NCBI RefSeq assembly: GCF_019711195.1
Contig: NZ_CP081299.1
Coordinates: 5,676,501 to 5,740,500, forward strand
Source of the DNA: Dyadobacter sp. NIV53
GTDB lineage: Bacteria; Bacteroidota; Bacteroidia; Cytophagales; Spirosomataceae
Length of the DNA stretch: 64,000 nt
Direction of reading: 5' to 3'
Of the stretch, positions 1 to 8,048 are shown piece after piece; the stretch's first letter is position 1, and each line of letters opens with the position of its first letter. The translations under genes and the position numbers were made by a program. The notes under the pieces were generated by a model. The model did not search any database and was not told where the DNA came from. It saw nothing but the letters and a program-made list of their open reading frames with translations.

Positions 1-199
1 GGCCATTTTGAACAGTAATGTCGAACCATTTTGTGGTTGCCCAGTTGGTTGCCGAGCCTTCGCCGTTTACTTTAAAATCTGTTGTCTTTTTTACAGTTAA
101 AACAGAATCGGCTGCAACTGCGTTTGCTGATGCAAAATCAGCCTGGATAACTAAGAAAATTATGAGGAACAGTATGAACTTTTGAAGTATTGTTTTCAT
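1..199 (-). CDS. Partial secreted protein, N-terminus, possible CBM9-like domain
   Basis: Only the first 66 codons lie in the window; the rest is off the left edge. The start has a classic signal peptide: MKT, a hydrophobic run of about 15 residues, then a small-residue stretch (ASANA) that could be cleaved. The mature part begins with a strand-like segment ending NWATTKWFDITVQNG, which resembles the first strands of CBM9-like/DUF1083 carbohydrate-binding domains in Bacteroidota. The family call rests on a short segment and is inference; export is better supported. Confidence 0.5.
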   Translation of the reverse strand, partial: MKTILQKFILFLIIFLVIQADFASANAVAADSVLTVKKTTDFKVNGEGSATNWATTKWFDITVQNG

Positions 200-502
200 T
201 AATAATCGGTTAAATTAAGGATTTATAATAAAATCGGATGGGAATGAATTATTAGACATTTTAGTCATATCAGGCAATTTCATGAGGTTTTCAGGAATTA
301 CCAAATTATACTTAAGGCGTAGTTTTAATAATAAATTGCCAAATTTTATCCAACGTAAAATGGTGATAATGTATAGGGTATTTGTTCTACAATTTATCAG
401 GAATTATTGTATCATATCGTGCGGCACAAGGAAATATTTATTGGAACGATTCTTTAAATAACTTCCAAAAAATTAACAGACCATCTTTTAAATAACAATA
501 TT
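200..502. other. AT-rich intergenic region between divergent genes
   Basis: About 300 bases separate the leftward secreted-protein gene from the rightward acidic-protein gene. The stretch is AT-rich and presumably holds both promoters, but I could not pick a convincing -33/-7 pair. No ORF or clear hairpin was seen. Confidence 0.4.
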
Positions 503-781
503 ATGATACGCGAAAGAGGAGAACCAGCAATTGCAGATACAAGCAAACCTATATTGGAAGCACCGGTTGTTCCGGATTTTCCGTCAAATCCGGAAGTGCC
601 AAAGGAATCATTAGAAGATCCCGATGTACTTGCAGCTACAAACCATACTTTGGATTACAGTAATAATGCAGAGGAAGAAATTTTAGATATTGATGATGAC
701 GAGGACGATGTGCGGGTAGATAATGGTGGAATCCTTGATTCAGAAGATGATTTTGACGATGAGGACGATGACACAGTATAG
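503..781 (+). CDS. Small highly acidic hypothetical protein
   Basis: This 92-residue protein has no signal peptide, membrane segment or recognised domain. Its N-terminal half is rich in Pro, Glu and Val, and its last ~35 residues are a run of Asp/Glu interrupted by VRVDNGG, so it should be strongly acidic and probably disordered. A strong rho-independent terminator follows within about 60 bases, which supports a real single-gene transcript. I do not recognise the family. Acidic tails of this sort can bind cations or basic partners, but no function can be assigned. Confidence 0.6.
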   Translation: MIRERGEPAIADTSKPILEAPVVPDFPSNPEVPKESLEDPDVLAATNHTLDYSNNAEEEILDIDDDEDDVRVDNGGILDSEDDFDDEDDDTV

Positions 782-842
782 TCATTTTTCAGTTAATTAA
801 AATGGCAAATTCCCTTGGGATAGGCTGAGAGATATAGCATAT

Positions 843-871
843 TCCCGGTTGCGCAAGCGGCCGGGATTTTT
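843..871 (+). terminator. Rho-independent terminator
   Basis: TCCCGG pairs with CCGGGA around a loop that contains a further GC/GC pair, followed by five T. It sits about 60 bases after the acidic-protein gene. Confidence 0.75.
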
Positions 872-960
872 GTTGTGGAAATATTCAGATACTGACATTT
901 TTAGTTATTATGACCCTTCACCTTGTCAGTAAAATTTAAGAATAATCGCTGATTTCAATG

Positions 961-2091
961 TCAGGCAAATCTCTTTGCGAAAGAAAAGTTGGAATGAAAC
1001 ATTTCGATTTCATTTTTGCTTGTTTCAAGTTGCGCTTCTTTTGCATAAACAAACATTTGCTGTTCATAGTCATTGATAGCAGCTTTCATGGTATCAAACT
1101 TTTCGTCAGTAAGGTTATCAGATAAAATTAATGCATCCAGCAATCCGATGTTTACACCCTGGCCGGCAAATGGCGGCATAATATGCGCGGCATCACCAAT
1201 AAGCGTTACAGGCAAAGGACGATTAGTTTTCCAGGGGTTGTCCACAGGTATTTTCCTTGTAGGCCACAGAATGAAGGAAGAAGTTGCACGGAATAATTCC
1301 TTGAAACGTTGGTCCCAATCTGAGAATCTGTTTAAAAGAAATGTGATGATGCTATCTGTGTCCTGAAAGTTTAATCTGTTTTCGTTATCCCAGCCTTCCG
1401 GTTTTTTGAACGTTACCCCATAACTTAGTAAGCTGCCATTCTTTGGGTTTGCAACCAATAAATTGCCTTCGCTTGCGGTCATCAATATGTTATCGTCACA
1501 AAATTGGAAAAACTCCGGACATGTTAATTCCGGCTGATGAATTTCACCCTGAATGATGAGCGTTCCCGTATATTCGATTTCTGCATCTGTGACATATTTC
1601 CTTGCCCTGGACATTCCGCCATTAGCACCGATAACGATATCTGCCGTGGCAGTCGCATCATTATCAAAATGTAAAAGCCATTTTCCGTTGTGTTCTTCCA
1701 GGTCAATACATTTACTGTTCCAGACAACTGTATCGCTTTTCAAACTATCAAGCAGCATTTTTCTTAAATCGTTTCTGTTGATCTCAGGATTGTCGTATAT
1801 ATCTTCGGATGTTGGTTTTTTGGTGAACAGCACTTTGCCCTGTTCGTCAGTCACGGTTCTTCCCATAGGTATGGATAATTCATAGTAACGTTCCAGCAAA
1901 CCAGCTTTTTTCATCGCAAGTTGTCCTGAACCTTTATGCAGGTCGAGCGGGCCACCCGATATTCTTGTTAGTGCATCTTTATCTCTTTCGTAAAGGGTTA
2001 CATCAACTCCTTTTTGCTGTAGCAATTTTGCCATAGTCAGGCCAACTGGTCCGGCACCTATTATGGCTACTTTTTTATTTTGTAGTAACAT
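961..2091 (-). CDS. TetX-family FAD-dependent monooxygenase
   Basis: This 376-residue class A flavin monooxygenase aligns end to end, from memory, with the tetracycline-inactivating TetX. The FAD-binding GAGPVG is at residues 12-17, and LDLHKGSGQ, NPEINRNDLR, the GDAAHIMPPFAGQGVN segment and the C-terminal YEQQMF are shared. With the offset of 11 residues implied by that alignment, TetX substrate residue Gln192 is kept (Gln181), but Arg213 is Ile202 and His234 is Ser223. The flavin machinery therefore looks intact while the tetracycline-contacting pocket is changed, so tetracycline inactivation should not be assumed. It lies downstream of an SDR and a Crp-type regulator on the same strand. 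Family call is firm; substrate is unknown. Confidence 0.88.
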   Translation of the reverse strand: MLLQNKKVAIIGAGPVGLTMAKLLQQKGVDVTLYERDKDALTRISGGPLDLHKGSGQLAMKKAGLLERYYELSIPMGRTVTDEQGKVLFTKKPTSEDIYDNPEINRNDLRKMLLDSLKSDTVVWNSKCIDLEEHNGKWLLHFDNDATATADIVIGANGGMSRARKYVTDAEIEYTGTLIIQGEIHQPELTCPEFFQFCDDNILMTASEGNLLVANPKNGSLLSYGVTFKKPEGWDNENRLNFQDTDSIITFLLNRFSDWDQRFKELFRATSSFILWPTRKIPVDNPWKTNRPLPVTLIGDAAHIMPPFAGQGVNIGLLDALILSDNLTDEKFDTMKAAINDYEQQMFVYAKEAQLETSKNEIEMFHSNFSFAKRFA

Positions 2092-2278
2092 GAATTTGCA
2101 TTGTTTAATTATGATGCAAAATTCAGGAATGTTCGTGCGTCAGGATTGTATAAACACGACAAAATTTGTTGTTTATGCTTTTTTATTGAAGTGTAAAGAA
2201 GGGCTGGTAAGATGTAAATGAAAAACTGACTTGCTATTACAACTTTTAAATTGTAATAACAAATCAGCAAATCTAAAC

Positions 2279-3031
2279 CTACAAATCCCTGAAACCACCA
2301 TCTATTACCAGGTCCACTCCGGTCATATAGGACGAATCGTCCGAAGCAAGGAACAGAAATCCATTCGCTATTTCTTCCGGCCTTCCCAACCGTTTCAGGG
2401 CGACGGCATTGGCAAAGAAATCATTCATTCCATCCGATAAATCTTGCGACAATCCGGCTTTTGTAAATATTGGTGTGTTTACTGCTCCGGGAGAAAGTGT
2501 GTTTACCCTTATTTTTCTGACTGCCAGTTCAGCAGCGAAGGCCCGTACCAATGCACGTTCCGCGGCTTTTGAAGAAACATAAACCGAGCCATTCGGAATT
2601 CCTTTTTCAGAAACGGAAGAAGAAGTGATAATAATGGATGCGCCATCGTTAAGAAATGGAAGCGCCTTTTGAACCGTGAAGAACACACCTTTGTAGTTGA
2701 CGTCAACGATCTGGTCAAACAAATCTTCGGTGAAATCTTCAAGTGAAGCCATTCCCATTATACCCGCATTGACCACCAACACATCTATTTTACCAAAGGC
2801 ATTATCAACTTTCTCATAGAGTGGTTCAAAACTTTTGACATCTCCAACATTGCTTACGATACCTATTGCATTGTGACCAATCTCAGCGACGGCCGTTTCA
2901 ATGGTACCCGCATTCCGACCGGTAATCGTGACTTTTGCACCTTCATTTGCAAATAATTTGGCTGTGGCCAATCCTATGCCGCTATTACCTCCGGTAACTA
3001 CGACTACTTTGTTTTCTAATTTACCTGACAT
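2279..3031 (-). CDS. SDR family oxidoreductase
   Basis: A classical short-chain dehydrogenase/reductase of about 250 residues. It has the NAD(P)-binding TGGNSGIG motif near the N-terminus, NAG in the middle, the catalytic Ser within ITSSSVS and the YVSSK active-site Tyr/Lys. The chosen start gives MSGKLENK; an upstream in-frame ATG would add eight unconserved residues (MCYQNNTN). It follows the Crp-type regulator by about 80 bases in the same direction and may be under its control. The substrate cannot be read from the sequence. Confidence 0.85.
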   Translation of the reverse strand: MSGKLENKVVVVTGGNSGIGLATAKLFANEGAKVTITGRNAGTIETAVAEIGHNAIGIVSNVGDVKSFEPLYEKVDNAFGKIDVLVVNAGIMGMASLEDFTEDLFDQIVDVNYKGVFFTVQKALPFLNDGASIIITSSSVSEKGIPNGSVYVSSKAAERALVRAFAAELAVRKIRVNTLSPGAVNTPIFTKAGLSQDLSDGMNDFFANAVALKRLGRPEEIANGFLFLASDDSSYMTGVDLVIDGGFRDL

Positions 3032-3110
3032 ATTCGTGTTATTTTGATAACACAAATGTCAGCTGGATTGAAAGGTTTAAAAATGAACCAGATTACTAAT
3101 TTATGGTGAA

Positions 3111-3704
3111 CTACTTCACACTTTTCTTTACTTTGTTGTTGCGGATTTTAGATAAAAACTCCCTTGTCATACCCAAATACGAAGCAAGAGCATATTGGGG
3201 CAAACGATTCGCAACGGACGGATAAGTTTCCAGAAAGTCATTATAACGTTCCTCGGCGCTTCTTGTCAAAGCCGATATCACTCTGCGCTGATGATAGGCT
3301 GCGGTACGCTCTGCTGCAATTCTGAAAAAGGTTTCGAATTTATGGCTGGTTTGCTTTAAACGTTGCTCCGTTTCGTAATCGATCTGCAGAACGATACTAT
3401 CTTCTAAAGCTTCCACAAACATTGTTGCCGGTTTTTGGTAGATATAACTGTTATAATCTGAAACCCACCATTCTTCAATCGCAAATTGTATCGTATGATC
3501 AACACCGTTCTGGTCAATTACGTAGGACCGAAAAGCCCCTTGTATCACGAAGGTTCGGTACTTCGCAACAAAATCGGGCTGAATAATGAATTGTTTCTTT
3601 TTGATCTTTTTGAATTGAAATGCAGCGAGAAAATCGGTGAGTTCATCTTCTGAGAAGCTTATTATTCGTTGTAAGTATGTGATAAAAGGGGTTAATTCAG
3701 TCAT
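3111..3704 (-). CDS. Crp/Fnr family transcriptional regulator
   Basis: The protein has an N-terminal cyclic-nucleotide-binding-like barrel (KKKQFIIQPDFVAKYRTFVI, then IQGAFRSY) and a C-terminal winged helix ending in RLPQYALASYLGMTREFLSKI, the DNA-reading helix typical of Bacteroidota Crp-like regulators. No Fnr-type Cys cluster is visible. The start at MTELTPF was preferred over an ATG 15 codons upstream because the family normally begins here. It is the first gene of a possible regulator-SDR-monooxygenase set read leftward. The effector is unknown. Confidence 0.82.
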   Translation of the reverse strand: MTELTPFITYLQRIISFSEDELTDFLAAFQFKKIKKKQFIIQPDFVAKYRTFVIQGAFRSYVIDQNGVDHTIQFAIEEWWVSDYNSYIYQKPATMFVEALEDSIVLQIDYETEQRLKQTSHKFETFFRIAAERTAAYHQRRVISALTRSAEERYNDFLETYPSVANRLPQYALASYLGMTREFLSKIRNNKVKKSVK

Positions 3705-3870
3705 TGGAAATCTTTGATTAATCAATTGCCTTAGACTTAACCCAAGCAATTGATGTGATTGCGGTTTAAACTTACGTGAAATACCTGAGACGGGAGATTT
3801 CCCGGGCAGTGAGCTTTAAAATTACTAATTGGCTGGTTCTGCGTCTAAGGATTATATTTTCGTATCCTTT

Positions 3871-4311
3871 ATGAATCAACCCTTTTACCCATTTACTATC
3901 TTGGACGAAGCTCATCGTTTTGACTTTGTAAGCGTTGGGGACAAGCATATTAACAAAACCGTTGTTTTTCAACAAATCGATAAAACACAATTCTATAACC
4001 TTGTACTTGCTGATGTGGACTCAGATGGAGAATTAGACGTTTTCGCAGTTTCTAACAATGGTGATATGAAGAAAATTTTAGCTACGGTACTCCAGTGCAT
4101 TGAGATGTTCTTAACATCGAACTTTAAAGCAACCATCATTTTTTATGGAAGTACATCTTTACGTACGAATATTTATCAATGGGTTATTAACCGCGAACTT
4201 GCCAAGGCGTCTCTACGTTTCTTTGTGCAGGGATTTGATGGAGCAAATTTTGTTGATTTTAACCCAAAAGACAAATACTCAGCTTTTGCTATTTCTTTAA
4301 AAAATCGGTAA
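3871..4311 (+). CDS. DUF6934 family protein
   Basis: This protein of about 146 residues begins MNQPFYPF and carries FYNLVLADVDSDGELDVFAVSNNGD, then a segment with ATIIFYGSTSLRTNIYQW, a pattern I associate with DUF6934 of Bacteroidota. No signal peptide or membrane segment is present, so it should be cytosolic. It is followed after 23 bases by a 51-residue basic protein, giving a compact two-gene cassette. An upstream ATG at 3829 would add 14 residues that look unrelated to the family. Biochemical function is unknown; the partner arrangement resembles a toxin-antitoxin pair, which is inference. Confidence 0.72.
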   Translation: MNQPFYPFTILDEAHRFDFVSVGDKHINKTVVFQQIDKTQFYNLVLADVDSDGELDVFAVSNNGDMKKILATVLQCIEMFLTSNFKATIIFYGSTSLRTNIYQWVINRELAKASLRFFVQGFDGANFVDFNPKDKYSAFAISLKNR

Positions 4312-4334
4312 CATTGGCTTGTAAAATTTCAAAT

Positions 4335-4490
4335 ATGGCAACTATAGAAAAGAAATTATCTCCTGTGCAAAACAAAAAGCATCCTTTGGATCGTAAATTT
4401 AAAACGATTGATGAGGCAGCTAAGGCTAAAACCGACTACTTGTTGAATGAGGTTTTGAAAGGATACGATTTAAATAAACTAAAAAAGTAA
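4335..4490 (+). CDS. Small basic protein, partner of DUF6934 gene
   Basis: A 51-codon ORF starts MATIEKKLSPVQNKKHP and ends LNKLKK. It is lysine-rich, with a predicted helix DEAAKAKTDYLLNEVLKGY. It lies 23 bases after the DUF6934 gene on the same strand and is most likely co-transcribed. No DNA-binding motif is obvious. The sequence is protein-like throughout, and the length fits an antitoxin or accessory peptide, but that role is only suggested by the layout. Confidence 0.6.
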   Translation: MATIEKKLSPVQNKKHPLDRKFKTIDEAAKAKTDYLLNEVLKGYDLNKLKK

Positions 4491-4549
4491 TGGATTAACA
4501 TTTGACCTTTTATATCCATCGCACAATTAATTTAGTTACCTTTTGCAAC

Positions 4550-5080
4550 CTAAATCGATCCATCATAAGCTTCTTTAATCCATCTCAAAAGTTCGCCATC
4601 AATTTCATCAACAGAAAAAATCTGGACCCTATGAGTACACATTGCCCCAAACGGGCCGGAGTCGCCAAGTCTATCGGTGGTCGGTTTGTTCTTGAATTTC
4701 AAACCCAGATCAACACGTGTTTTTGATGCAGGTTTTATAAGCGCAAATTGTTTTTTCCGGATCAGGCTTACGCTATCTTTTTTTGGAGTGATCGTAATGT
4801 CGTCACCAAAGCCACTGATTTCTTCAATAAGTTTCTCATAAATCGGAATTAAAATCTCTTTCCCCTTATATTGGTTCTCCACCAAAACAGTTTCTTCATG
4901 GGAAGCAGCATCTGATTTTCTGGCTTTCAGGGCAATGAAGTTCGCAAAGCCATATGTGAGACCGTATTTTGCTTCCAAAAAAGCCATTATTTCCTTGTGT
5001 TTTTCAATTTTGGATTCGGCTACAATTTCGATCCATTGTTCTAGCGTTTTTCCGGTTTTTTCTGGTAATGTGTCTTCCAT
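4550..5080 (-). CDS. DUF4287/DUF5655 domain-containing protein
   Basis: This 176-residue cytosolic protein has two parts. The N-terminal ~65 residues (TGKTLEQWIEIVAESKIEKH, then AKYGLTYGFANFIALKA) match the DUF4287 pattern. The rest (YEKLIEEISGFGDDITITPK, then LIRKKQFALIKPASKTRVDLGL) matches DUF5655, found in proteins of unknown function and next to restriction enzymes. The length is normal and no frameshift is seen. It stands alone, convergent with the DUF6934 cassette. Molecular role unknown. Confidence 0.78.
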   Translation of the reverse strand: MEDTLPEKTGKTLEQWIEIVAESKIEKHKEIMAFLEAKYGLTYGFANFIALKARKSDAASHEETVLVENQYKGKEILIPIYEKLIEEISGFGDDITITPKKDSVSLIRKKQFALIKPASKTRVDLGLKFKNKPTTDRLGDSGPFGAMCTHRVQIFSVDEIDGELLRWIKEAYDGSI

Positions 5081-5375
5081 GATTCTTTAATTCAATAATG
5101 TCCGATTATCAAACTTATCCACTTTTGCTTAGCAATACAAGTTAGAAAAATATTTGAAATTCATGTTGGACAGGCTTTTTTGTTGACAATTGATTTCCGT
5201 TGCAAATGTCAGTTATTTCTAAGTTTAACACTATATACTTCCAATCTTAACTATTAAAAAAGATAGCCATTGACTATCCTGACTAAAATCTGGCTGAAAT
5301 ATCAAAACGTTCCCCATTTGCTCTACAATGTATTGAATTTATCCAGACTGGTATTAAAGCAATACCCCAAAAACA
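5081..5375. other. Intergenic region, nothing recognised
   Basis: About 300 AT-rich bases between two leftward genes. It must contain the promoter of the DUF4287 gene; no ORF or distinctive repeat was seen before the terminator that follows. Confidence 0.4.
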
Positions 5376-5406
5376 AAAAATGCCACCCATAACAGACGGC
5401 ATTTTT
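5376..5406 (-). terminator. Terminator of the SDR gene
   Basis: AAAAATGCC and GGCATTTTT form a perfect 9-bp stem around a 13-base loop. Read on the minus strand it follows the SDR stop by about 18 bases and is trailed by T-rich sequence. Confidence 0.65.
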
Positions 5407-5424
5407 CAATAAAATCCGTAACAA

Positions 5425-6177
5425 TTACAGCAATCCACCGGCGACTGTAATTCTTTCACCTGTTACCCAACCGGCATCATCCGAGGCAAGAAAAACGGCC
5501 ACTTTTGCAATATCTTCCGGCTGTCCTGTGCGGCCTAGAGGTGTATTGGCTACCATTTGTTTTTCCAGATCGCCGCCAATTATTCCGGCAGTATGATTAC
5601 CTTCTGTGTCCGTAACACCCGGTGCGATCGTATTGATCCGAATTTTTCTTCCACCCAATTCTTTTGCTAATACTTTTGTAAAAGTGTCAACCGCTGCTTT
5701 TGCCGAACAATATACAATCAGCCCGGCCATCGGATTTGTGCTTACTGTGGAACTGATGTTGATGATACTTCCGCCCCGGTCACCAAACATTTCAACGGCC
5801 TGTTGTGAGCACAATAAATTACCCAGAACGTGAGTGTTAATTTGTTTGTGAAAACTGTCTTCTGTAACAACTTCCAAGGGTTCAAATGAAAAAACACCTG
5901 CGTTATTTACCAGAATATCCAGTTGTCCAAATTCGTTTTTTGTTACTTCAAATAGTCTTCTTACATCTACCGACTTTGTCACATCTGCCTGAACAGCAAT
6001 GGCAGTACCACCATTTTTTGTAATCTCACCGACAACTTTATCTGCACCTTCTTTGCTCGACGCATAATTGACCACCACTTTTGCGCCTGCACTTGCAAAT
6101 GCTTTTGCTATTCCTGCGCCAATTCCTTTCGATGCACCTGTAACAACTGCTACTTTATCTTTCAATTTTAAGTCCAT
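5425..6177 (-). CDS. SDR family oxidoreductase (glucose dehydrogenase/3-oxoacyl reductase-like)
   Basis: A 250-residue classical SDR beginning MDLKLKDKVAVVTGASKGIG. It has the TGASKGIG cofactor motif, the NNAG motif, catalytic Ser in INISSTVS, YCSAK active-site Tyr/Lys, and the C-terminal VTGERITVAGG of this subfamily. An alternative upstream ATG adds MQFIKEIK and would run into the operator region. The gene is divergent from an HxlR regulator with a perfect inverted repeat between them, so it is the likely target of that regulator. Substrate is not known. Confidence 0.85.
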   Translation of the reverse strand: MDLKLKDKVAVVTGASKGIGAGIAKAFASAGAKVVVNYASSKEGADKVVGEITKNGGTAIAVQADVTKSVDVRRLFEVTKNEFGQLDILVNNAGVFSFEPLEVVTEDSFHKQINTHVLGNLLCSQQAVEMFGDRGGSIINISSTVSTNPMAGLIVYCSAKAAVDTFTKVLAKELGGRKIRINTIAPGVTDTEGNHTAGIIGGDLEKQMVANTPLGRTGQPEDIAKVAVFLASDDAGWVTGERITVAGGLL

Positions 6178-6217
6178 TTTTATTTCTTTAATGAACTGCA
6201 ATAGTATATGGTTTGTA

Positions 6218-6225
6218 TACCTTTG
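6218..6225 (+). promoter_or_regulatory. -7 promoter element of the HxlR gene
   Basis: TACCTTTG matches the Bacteroidota -7 consensus TAnnTTTG. It lies five bases before a perfect inverted repeat and about 80 bases before the chosen HxlR start. No clear -33 element was seen. Confidence 0.4.
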
Positions 6226-6229
6226 ACAA

Positions 6230-6256
6230 GTATGTACTTATTTGTATCTTACATAC
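6230..6256. promoter_or_regulatory. Candidate HxlR operator
   Basis: GTATGTA is followed 13 bases later by its exact reverse complement TACATAC, placed between the divergent SDR and HxlR genes. Long AT-rich palindromes in this position are typical binding sites of HxlR/MarR-type winged-helix dimers. Assignment to this HxlR protein is inference. Confidence 0.5.
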
Positions 6257-6302
6257 CATAAAGTATCTATTGCTGGAAATCAACAATTTATATGCAATAA
6301 AA

Positions 6303-6659
6303 ATGAAAAATAAACCAGAAATTCCTGAGTGCATTCAAAAATGCGGAGTGGAATATGCTTTCAAGCGGATAGGCGGAAAATATAAAGGCCGGATCTTATG
6401 GCATTTAAGCCTGAAAACGGTGCAGCGCTACGGCGAATTGAGCCGAACTTTGCCAGATATAACTACCAAAATGCTTACCCAAACTTTAAGGGAACTGGAA
6501 GAAGATAAATTGATAATCAGAAAAATGTATCACGAAGTGCCACCGAAAGTGGAATATTCGTTGAGTAATACTGGCTGGGAATTAATCCCTTTTATAGATC
6601 ATTTGCACAACTGGGGCAAAAAACAATTGGAAAATGAAGAATTGATAAGCCAAAATTGA
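6303..6659 (+). CDS. HxlR family winged-helix transcriptional regulator
   Basis: A 118-residue protein with the full HxlR signature: a Cys near the N-terminus (PECIQKCGVEYAFKRIGGKY), GRILWHLSLKTVQRYGELSR, then PDITTKMLTQTLRELEEDKL and the wing SYV-like VEYSLSNTG. The ATG giving MKNKPEIPEC was preferred over one 30 codons upstream, which would run through the operator. HxlR proteins often sense aldehydes, quinones or redox state through the N-terminal Cys; here the divergent SDR is the obvious candidate target. Signal identity is unknown. Confidence 0.86.
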   Translation: MKNKPEIPECIQKCGVEYAFKRIGGKYKGRILWHLSLKTVQRYGELSRTLPDITTKMLTQTLRELEEDKLIIRKMYHEVPPKVEYSLSNTGWELIPFIDHLHNWGKKQLENEELISQN

Positions 6660-6702
6660 CTCATGTAATTGGGCAAGGTATTTTGGCAGGTAAGAATTTT
6701 TC

Positions 6703-7593
6703 ATGAAAGTTTACTCAATGCACAATCAAAAACTTCATAGGAACATAAGCCAGGCTTACCTTTCTATTGTACCAATTATAGTCGCGGCGCTTGGCTTTAC
6801 CGTTAACAATGTCAGTTACCATACTTACTTGCCGATATGGATTGCAAATGTATTTCTAATGCTGGCGGCTTCGTGGATTCTTAGCTCCGGTAACATTGCA
6901 GCAAGCGACAATGACAAGAAATATTTAATGGTCAGCGGATTTTTACTGATTGTGCCGTGGATTTTCTATTCCATTTTTGCCGGCATGGGTTCTCCTCCTG
7001 AAACATATGCAGCATGGGTATCGAATGCATTTGAACAACAGGTAAGATACGCATTTCTTATAACTGGTGGCGTGGCGCTTTTATTTGGGTTTGCGGTTTT
7101 ACGAGAATGTATTAAAAATAGCAATGGAGCTATTTTTGCGCTCATTGGATTTACAGCCATTGCACTTGCAATGACTTTGTATATTCTGGACATGAGCTAT
7201 TGGCATAGCTTTTTGCTTGAAACTTTTAAAACAAAAGAAGCAGTATCACTGAACAAATTACCTGAGTGGCACAAACCGTTACAAAAACTTTTTCTGGTCA
7301 TATCCATCGTAGAGGTGTCTCTCACCTATCTCGCTACGGCAGCTTTTGCAACCGCATTAAACTCAGCAGGATGGTTTAAAAATGGCGCTTCAAGGGTTTA
7401 CATCGCAATAAGTTTATTGGCTTTCATTGTAGTCGCTCTATTCGGTTTTTATCCTGAAAGTGTAACAGCAAATGGTTTCCCTTTATACCCGTTTATGATT
7501 CCTGCCATTCCGTTTGTGATGCCTTATTTTATGGGCATAAATCTGTTGAAACGTGCCGGAAATTTAAGATTGAAAGAATATCATGAAAAATAA
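6703..7593 (+). CDS. Integral membrane protein, unknown function
   Basis: This 296-residue protein has about eight hydrophobic segments, for example YLSIVPIIVAALGFTV, ANVFLMLAASWIL, YLMVSGFLLIVPWIFY, IFALIGFTAIALAMTLYIL and VYIAISLLAFIVVALFG. There are no recognisable transporter or enzyme motifs. It follows the HxlR gene by 43 bases on the same strand and may belong to its regulon. A second in-frame ATG five codons in is possible. The family is not recognised. Confidence 0.65.
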   Translation: MKVYSMHNQKLHRNISQAYLSIVPIIVAALGFTVNNVSYHTYLPIWIANVFLMLAASWILSSGNIAASDNDKKYLMVSGFLLIVPWIFYSIFAGMGSPPETYAAWVSNAFEQQVRYAFLITGGVALLFGFAVLRECIKNSNGAIFALIGFTAIALAMTLYILDMSYWHSFLLETFKTKEAVSLNKLPEWHKPLQKLFLVISIVEVSLTYLATAAFATALNSAGWFKNGASRVYIAISLLAFIVVALFGFYPESVTANGFPLYPFMIPAIPFVMPYFMGINLLKRAGNLRLKEYHEK

Positions 7594-7596
7594 CAA

Positions 7597-7621
7597 CCAG
7601 CAAAGATTTTTGCTTTGCTGG
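7597..7621. terminator. Bidirectional terminator
   Basis: CCAGCAAAG pairs perfectly with CTTTGCTGG around the loop ATTTTTG, between the convergent membrane-protein gene and the VOC gene. Confidence 0.6.
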
Positions 7622-7623
7622 CA

Positions 7624-8048
7624 TTAAGGCTCCCACAATTCAATTTTATTCCCTTCCGCGTCCATGATATGTACGAATTTTCCATAGTCGTATGTCTCAA
7701 TGTCGTCAAGAACGGTCACTCCATTCTCTTTGAGTTTTTCTACCAGTCCTTCAATATTCTGGACGCGATAATTGATCATGAACTCCTTCTTTGAAGGTGC
7801 GAAATAGTCGCTTTCTTTTTTGAACGGACTCCATTGCAGCGGGATTATTTGCTCAGGTTTGTTTACGTCTCTGTATTCGAAACTCACTGTACCCCATTCA
7901 TTTACATCAAATCCTAAATTTTTGGCATACCAGTCTTTTGTTTCTTTTGTGTTGTCTGAAAAAAGAAAATTCCGCCAATTCCTGTCACCTTTGGCGTTGT
8001 ATCTGTCGTGGAAGTTGAACCGTCAGTTTCATTTGCCTGATCTGCCAT
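7624..8048 (-). pseudogene. VOC/glyoxalase-family protein (frameshifted)
   Basis: Reading leftward from the ATG at 8048 gives MADQANETDGSTSTTDTTP and KVTGIGGIFFF, then the frame breaks. Restoring one T at the six-base run (A run on the plus strand, 7959-7964) gives SDNTKETKDWYAKNLGFDVN, which joins smoothly to the downstream SFEYRDVN part ending GNKIELWEP. The joined protein of about 141 residues is a normal-length vicinal-oxygen-chelate protein with the C-terminal metal-ligand motif KIELWEP. Either the gene is broken or a T is missing from the assembled sequence; the clean reading on both sides favours the latter. Confidence 0.75.

Noticed and set aside
961..2091. Calling the flavin monooxygenase a tetracycline-resistance gene tet(X)
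   Set aside because: Two residues that contact tetracycline in TetX (Arg213, His234) are replaced at the aligned positions, and no resistance context is present.
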